Of a DNA stretch of 53,238 nucleotides, positions 49,875 through 53,238 are shown in pieces. The stretch is taken from NCBI GenBank assembly GCA_036274195.1, contig DASUGD010000162.1, forward strand, positions 1 to 53,238, read 5' to 3'. The translations under genes were made by a program, and so were the position numbers. The notes beneath the pieces were generated by a model, which ran no database searches, was not told where the DNA came from, and saw only the letters and a list, made by a program, of their open reading frames with translations. Numbering within the stretch: position 1 is the first letter of the stretch; each line of letters opens with the position of its first letter. The DNA comes from JAJKIV01 sp036274195 (GTDB lineage: Bacteria > Gemmatimonadota > Gemmatimonadetes > Gemmatimonadales > Gemmatimonadaceae).

Positions 49875-50840
49875 AGGTTCCTGGCGCGCCGGCTGGCCCA
49901 CGGGGCGGCGGTCATCTTCATCGCCGCCTCGCTGTCGTTCCTGCTCGTGCACCTCGCACCGGGCGACCCGTTCTCCACCACGCTCGACAGCGCGGCCATC
50001 AACCCGTCGGTGAAGGCGGCGTGGCGCGCCGCCTACGGGCTCGATCGCCCCTTGCTCGAGCAGTATCTCCGGTTCCTCGGACAGCTCGCGCGTGGCAACC
50101 TCGGGCCCTCGCTCCTGCAGCCAGGCCCCGCGTCGGCTGCCCTCGCTGCCGCCGTGCCCAACACCCTCGTCCTCATGGGAACGGCGCTCGTCCTGAGCTT
50201 CGTCATTGGGGTCGGCGTGGGATCATGGCAGGCCTCGCGTGCCGGCTCGCGTGGCGACCGAGTCGCGGGGAACGCCTCGCTCGTTGTCGCGTCACTGCCG
50301 GAGTTCTGGCTTGCCGCCGTGCTCCTGCTCGTGTTCGCCTATCGATTCCGTGTGTTCCCCGCGGGTGGCGTCGTGGACCTCGTGACGCATGACTCGCTCT
50401 CGCCCGCGGGCCGGCTGATCGACCGCCTCCGTCACCTCGCGCTGCCCGCGCTGACCCTCGCACTTCTCGGCAGCGCGTCCATCGCCCGCTATCAGCGCGC
50501 CGCCCTTCTCGATGTTCTTCCGCAGGATTTCATTCGCACAGCCCGCGCCAAGGGTGTCAGCGATCGATTCGTCCTCTGGAGACACGCGCTGCGGAACGCG
50601 CTCGTTCCCACGATCGTGCTGCTCGGCCTCTCGCTCCCAACGCTGCTCGGCGGCGCAGTGTTCGTCGAACAGGTGTTCACGTGGCCCGGCCTCGGCTGGC
50701 TCGCCGCGGCGGCATTCCGGGCGCGGGACTACCAGGTCGTGACCGGAGCGACGATCATGGGAGCGGTGCTCGTGGTGGCGGGCGGGATTCTGGCAGACCT
50801 GCTTCACGCCGCGGTCGACCCGCGGGTGCGCGCGCAGTGA
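49869..50840 (+). CDS. Peptide ABC transporter permease, DppB-like
   Basis: The 323-residue inner-membrane permease has about six membrane segments. The first follows MRRFLARRLAHGAAVIFIAA. The cytoplasmic coupling motif reads FIRTARAKGVSDRFVLWRHA, then LRNALVPTIVLLGLSLPTLL and VFTWPGLGWLAAAAF. The region after segment 1 (APGDPFSTTL) and YGLDRPLLEQYLRFL are family markers. GTG 49869 is the only sensible start, 21 nt after the substrate-binding gene. Pairs with the DppC-like permease. Confidence 0.93.
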   Translation: MRRFLARRLAHGAAVIFIAASLSFLLVHLAPGDPFSTTLDSAAINPSVKAAWRAAYGLDRPLLEQYLRFLGQLARGNLGPSLLQPGPASAALAAAVPNTLVLMGTALVLSFVIGVGVGSWQASRAGSRGDRVAGNASLVVASLPEFWLAAVLLLVFAYRFRVFPAGGVVDLVTHDSLSPAGRLIDRLRHLALPALTLALLGSASIARYQRAALLDVLPQDFIRTARAKGVSDRFVLWRHALRNALVPTIVLLGLSLPTLLGGAVFVEQVFTWPGLGWLAAAAFRARDYQVVTGATIMGAVLVVAGGILADLLHAAVDPRVRAQ

Positions 50841-50866
50841 CAACTGGCGTTAGGCATGACGTGGTG

Positions 50867-51772
50867 ATGGCGAGCAGCACACCCGCTGGGGGCGGAGCAT
50901 TCGATCGGCCCGGTGCCTCATCTCCGTGGCGCTCGGCCCTGGGTACGCTCGCGCGAGACCCATCGGCGATGACAGGGCTGGCAATGCTGGTGGCCCTTGC
51001 GCTCATCGCGCTCGCCGCGCCGTACGTCGCGCCGTACGACCCTAGAGCGCAGCCGGACATCCTCTCCCTCAAAGACCTGCCGCCAACGTTCGCGCATCCA
51101 TTCGGCACGGATCATCTGAGCCGTGATGTCCTCTCGCGCATCATCTTCGGGAGCCGAGTCTCGCTGAGCGTGGCGTTCCTGTCGGTCGTGGTCGCGGCGA
51201 CGGTTGGCACAGGGTACGGCGCGATCGCCGGCTACGTGGGCGGCAGGCTGGACGGCCTCATGATGCGCATCGTGGACGCGCTCCTCGCCATCCCGCGTGT
51301 ACTTCTGCTCATCGCAGTGGCCACGCTGTGGAATGGATTCAAGCTCACCGGACTCGTGCTGCTGCTGGGGCTCACGGGATGGTTCGGTGTGAGCCGCCTC
51401 GTGCGCACGCTGGTGTTGAGCGCACGTGAAGACGAGTTCGTGGCCGCTGCGCGCGCGCTCGGTGCGACACACACGAGAATCCTCACCCACCACATCCTGC
51501 CCCAGGTAATCTCTCCGGTGCTCGTTGCGGCGACGCTGGCGATCGGCAACGTGATCGTCATCGAAGCCGGGCTCACGTTCCTCGGGATGGGTGTTGGGCC
51601 GCCGAACGCGAGTTGGGGGAGCATCTTCTACGACGGCATGCGCGATGTCCGCGGCGCATGGTGGGTTTCCGTATCGGCTGGCGCCGCGCTCGTCGTCACC
51701 GTGCTCGCAGTGAATCTCGTCGCGGACGGCTTGCGCGAGGCGCTGAACGCGCGCCAGCTTCCGGCCCGATGA
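50867..51772 (+). CDS. Peptide ABC transporter permease, DppC-like
   Basis: The 301-residue permease has the DppC plan: a soluble start, a first helix (GLAMLVALALIALAAPYV), HPFGTDHLSRDVLSRIIFGS, a coupling loop EFVAAARALGATHTRILTHH, then ILPQVISPVLVAATLAIGNV and FLGMGVGPPNASWGSIFYDG. ATG 50867 gives a normal length; GTG 50837, overlapping the dppB-like stop, is an alternative and would imply tighter coupling. An octamer copy (50849-50855) lies between. Overlaps the next ATPase gene by ATGA. Confidence 0.93.
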   Translation: MASSTPAGGGAFDRPGASSPWRSALGTLARDPSAMTGLAMLVALALIALAAPYVAPYDPRAQPDILSLKDLPPTFAHPFGTDHLSRDVLSRIIFGSRVSLSVAFLSVVVAATVGTGYGAIAGYVGGRLDGLMMRIVDALLAIPRVLLLIAVATLWNGFKLTGLVLLLGLTGWFGVSRLVRTLVLSAREDEFVAAARALGATHTRILTHHILPQVISPVLVAATLAIGNVIVIEAGLTFLGMGVGPPNASWGSIFYDGMRDVRGAWWVSVSAGAALVVTVLAVNLVADGLREALNARQLPAR

Positions 51773-52818
51773 CGCAGCCTGCCCTTCTCACCGTCTCCGA
51801 TCTTCGCACGTACTTCTACACCGGCGCCGGCGTGGCTCGCGCGGTGGATGGCGTGTCCTTCACGATCGGCGCGGGCGAGACGCTCGGCATCGTCGGCGAA
51901 TCCGGGTGCGGCAAGTCGGTCACCGCGCTCTCGATCCTCCGTCTCGTCCAGCCGCCGGGCCGCATCGAGCCCGCAAGCCGCATCATGTTCGAGAATCAGG
52001 ATCTGCTCCAGCTCGACGATGCCGGCATCCGTCGCGTTCGCGGCAACCGCATCGCGATGATCTTCCAGGAGCCGATGACCGCGCTCAATCCGGTCTTCAC
52101 CGTGGGAGATCAGATCGCCGAGGTCGCCCGCGTGCACGCCAGCGCATCGCGACGCGCGGCGTGGGATCGCGCGGTCGAGATGCTGGCGATGGTCGGCATT
52201 CCTGCGCCGGCCGAGCGCGCGAGCCAATACCCGCATCAGCTCTCGGGCGGGATGCGCCAGCGCGTGCTGATCGCGATGGCGCTCATCATGAACCCCGCGC
52301 TCGTCATTGCCGACGAGCCGACGACCGCGCTCGACGTCACCATTCAGGCGCAGATCCTCGAGCTTCTCGCGGATCTGCAGCAGCGGCTTGGAACGTCGAT
52401 CGCGATGATCACGCACGACCTCGGCGTCATTGCCGAGGTCGCGTCGCGCGTGCTCGTGATGTATGGGGGCGAGGTAGTGGAAGAGGCTCGCGTCGAGACG
52501 CTGTTCACGGAACCGCACCACCCGTATACCGAAGGGCTGCTGCACGCGATGCCGAGAGTCGGGCGCCGTCAGGAGCGCCTCGCAGTGATTCCGGGCAGTG
52601 TTCCGCCGCCCACGGCGTGGCCGACGGGATGCCGCTTTCGCGATCGGTGCGCGTACGCCTGGGACCGATGTGCGCGCGAGCATCCGCCGCTTTACCAGAT
52701 CGGCGTTGCCCACGTGTCGCGGTGTCACCTGGCCGACGAGCCCGAGCGACGTCGTACCCCTCGCGTGGTGGCTCAGCCGTCGCCGGCGGTCCGGGCTTCC
52801 GTCCCGGGCGGCGCATGA
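51769..52818 (+). CDS. Peptide ABC transporter ATP-binding protein, DppD-like
   Basis: The 349-residue ATPase has Walker A GESGCGKSV, Q-loop IFQEPMTALNPVFTVG, signature QLSGGMRQRVLIAMALIMNP and Walker B VIADEPTTALDVTIQAQ with the switch HDLGVIAE. The C-terminal oligopeptide-transporter extension has the cysteine-rich CRFRDRCAYAWDRCAREHPP followed by HVSRCHLADEP, a likely iron-sulfur or metal site typical of Dpp/Opp ATPases. ATG 51769 overlaps the permease stop, and its own stop overlaps the next start (ATGA). Confidence 0.95.
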   Translation: MTQPALLTVSDLRTYFYTGAGVARAVDGVSFTIGAGETLGIVGESGCGKSVTALSILRLVQPPGRIEPASRIMFENQDLLQLDDAGIRRVRGNRIAMIFQEPMTALNPVFTVGDQIAEVARVHASASRRAAWDRAVEMLAMVGIPAPAERASQYPHQLSGGMRQRVLIAMALIMNPALVIADEPTTALDVTIQAQILELLADLQQRLGTSIAMITHDLGVIAEVASRVLVMYGGEVVEEARVETLFTEPHHPYTEGLLHAMPRVGRRQERLAVIPGSVPPPTAWPTGCRFRDRCAYAWDRCAREHPPLYQIGVAHVSRCHLADEPERRRTPRVVAQPSPAVRASVPGGA

Positions 52819-53201
52819 CCGACGCCGTGCAGGCACCTCACGCCGCTCCCGGCCCCGGCGCCGGCGCTGCGTCGGGCCAGCCGCTGCTCTCGGTATCGCA
52901 GCTGACGAAGCACTTCCCGATTCGTCGAGGGCTGTTCGGTCGAGCGGCGGGCGCGGTGCGGGCGGTGGATGGCGTGTCGCTCGAGGTCGCGCGCGGCGAG
53001 ACGTTAGGCATCGTCGGCGAATCCGGGTGCGGCAAGACGACGCTCGGGCGGTGCATCCTGCGCCTCATCGAGGCGACGTCGGGCCAGATTCACTTCGACG
53101 GCATTGACGTCCGCGCGCTGGATCCCGGTGCGATGCGCCGGCTCCGCCGGCGCATGCAGATCATCTTCCAGGACCCGTTGCCGGTTCCACACTCAATTTG
53201 A
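52815..53201 (+). pseudogene. DppF-like ATP-binding protein, cut off after the Q-loop
   Basis: It begins as a normal DppF/OppF ATPase: LLSVSQLTKHFPIRRGLFGR, Walker A GESGCGKTTLGRC and the Q-loop start MQIIFQDP. Intact relatives continue with a SLNPR-type line, but here the frame reads L-P-V-P-H-S-I and stops at 53199-53201, after only 128 codons. The signature, Walker B and C-terminal region are missing. The last 62 nt of the window look unlike the preceding DNA. A real insertion, a chimeric read or a contig end would all produce this. If the locus is intact elsewhere, this is a truncated view of a working gene. Confidence 0.7.
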
Positions 53202-53238
53202 GGTTTTGCTCGATGTCCCGGCTCCGCGCAAGCCGTTG
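53177..53238. other. Anomalous sequence at the window end
   Basis: From about 53177 the sequence no longer continues the DppF-like gene and contains an AT-richer run (ACTCAATTTGAGG). CTCAATTTGAG is an 11-nt palindrome at 53191-53201. No insertion-sequence terminal repeat can be confirmed in so short a piece. Confidence 0.5.

Larger units (their letters stand above)
1568..53009. repeat. Dispersed octamer CGTTAGGC/GCCTAACG
   Basis: Counted by eye. Copies reading GTTAGGC on the plus strand start at 1568, 2199, 3973, 7933, 11837, 22874, 23585, 24664, 26447, 27689, 31551, 36467, 37675, 45453, 45963, 49862, 50849 and 53003. Copies reading GCCTAAC start at 5470, 8364, 10073, 14251, 20934, 25963, 29055, 30461, 33003, 36995, 37447, 44916, 48904 and 49058. 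All but 1568, 3973 and 11837 extend to the full octamer. Near-matches with CCTAACG are at 4684, 9473, 16230, 19581 and 22425. Spacing averages under 2 kb, both orientations are equal, and the flanks share nothing. Confidence 0.85.

Noticed and set aside
1568..53009. Octamer as a Chi or KOPS-type polar signal
   Set aside because: Copies are equally frequent in both orientations within one window, whereas those signals are strongly strand-biased along a replichore.

Overview
The window is GC-rich, densely coded chromosomal DNA from a Gram-negative-type bacterium. Several putative lipoproteins and secreted proteins, an outer-membrane-type beta-barrel and the gene content fit the phylum Gemmatimonadota. 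That assignment is an inference from style and content, not from a marker comparison. I see no rRNA, tRNA, CRISPR array, prophage or complete insertion sequence. There is one candidate structured RNA at 24.15-24.34 kb.

Layout. 0-5.4 kb: a topoisomerase IB gene cut by the window edge, then a crotonase, recF, dciA and gyrB (replication/repair core, without dnaA or dnaN). 5.5-9.2 kb: a small lipoprotein, then a BlaI-type repressor and a large M56 (BlaR1-type) membrane protease with nine C-terminal SDYE repeats, preceded by a clear operator. 9.3-12.3 kb: pyrimidine-nucleoside phosphorylase, a TPR protein and a YtxH protein. 12.5-17 kb: a CheY-like regulator, a receiver-GGDEF cyclase, a GAF protein and ligA. 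17-24 kb: V4R protein, phosphoribosyltransferase, a TPR/ParA/lipoprotein/acyl-CoA ligase run, a Trm112-like protein, and an SDR overlapping a PTPS-type pterin synthase. 24-27 kb: candidate 6S-like RNA, small membrane proteins, an orphan HigA-type regulator and a beta-barrel protein. 27-36 kb: a co-directional block of NurA-like nuclease, HerA-like ATPase, a secreted protein, SbcD/Mre11, SbcC/Rad50 and an acetyltransferase. 36-42 kb: lipoprotein, O-methyltransferase, Lrp-type domain protein, an ATPase-dead-looking DEAD-box relative with a DbpA RNA-binding domain, thymidine kinase and an AraC-type regulator. 42-48 kb: folE, coaE, and a glycine-cleavage/lipoylation group (gcvH, gcvP, lipoate ligase). 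48-53.2 kb: a Dpp/Opp-type peptide ABC transporter whose last gene breaks off at an abrupt sequence junction.

How the genes work together. The 28-36 kb block resembles the archaeal HerA-NurA-Mre11-Rad50 DNA-end-resection set, which is unusual for a bacterium. folE and the PTPS/SDR pair could make a biopterin-like cofactor. GcvH needs lipoate, and a lipoate-ligase-type gene lies just beyond gcvP. Thymidine kinase and the nucleoside phosphorylase both serve nucleoside salvage.

Structure beyond genes. The octamer CGTTAGGC/GCCTAACG occurs about 29 times on the two strands in roughly equal numbers, mostly inside genes and often forcing rare TTA or CTA leucine codons. Three intergenic spots carry heptamer arrays arranged around a hairpin. 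These two features, the end-resection cluster and the structured RNA are the most worthwhile leads.
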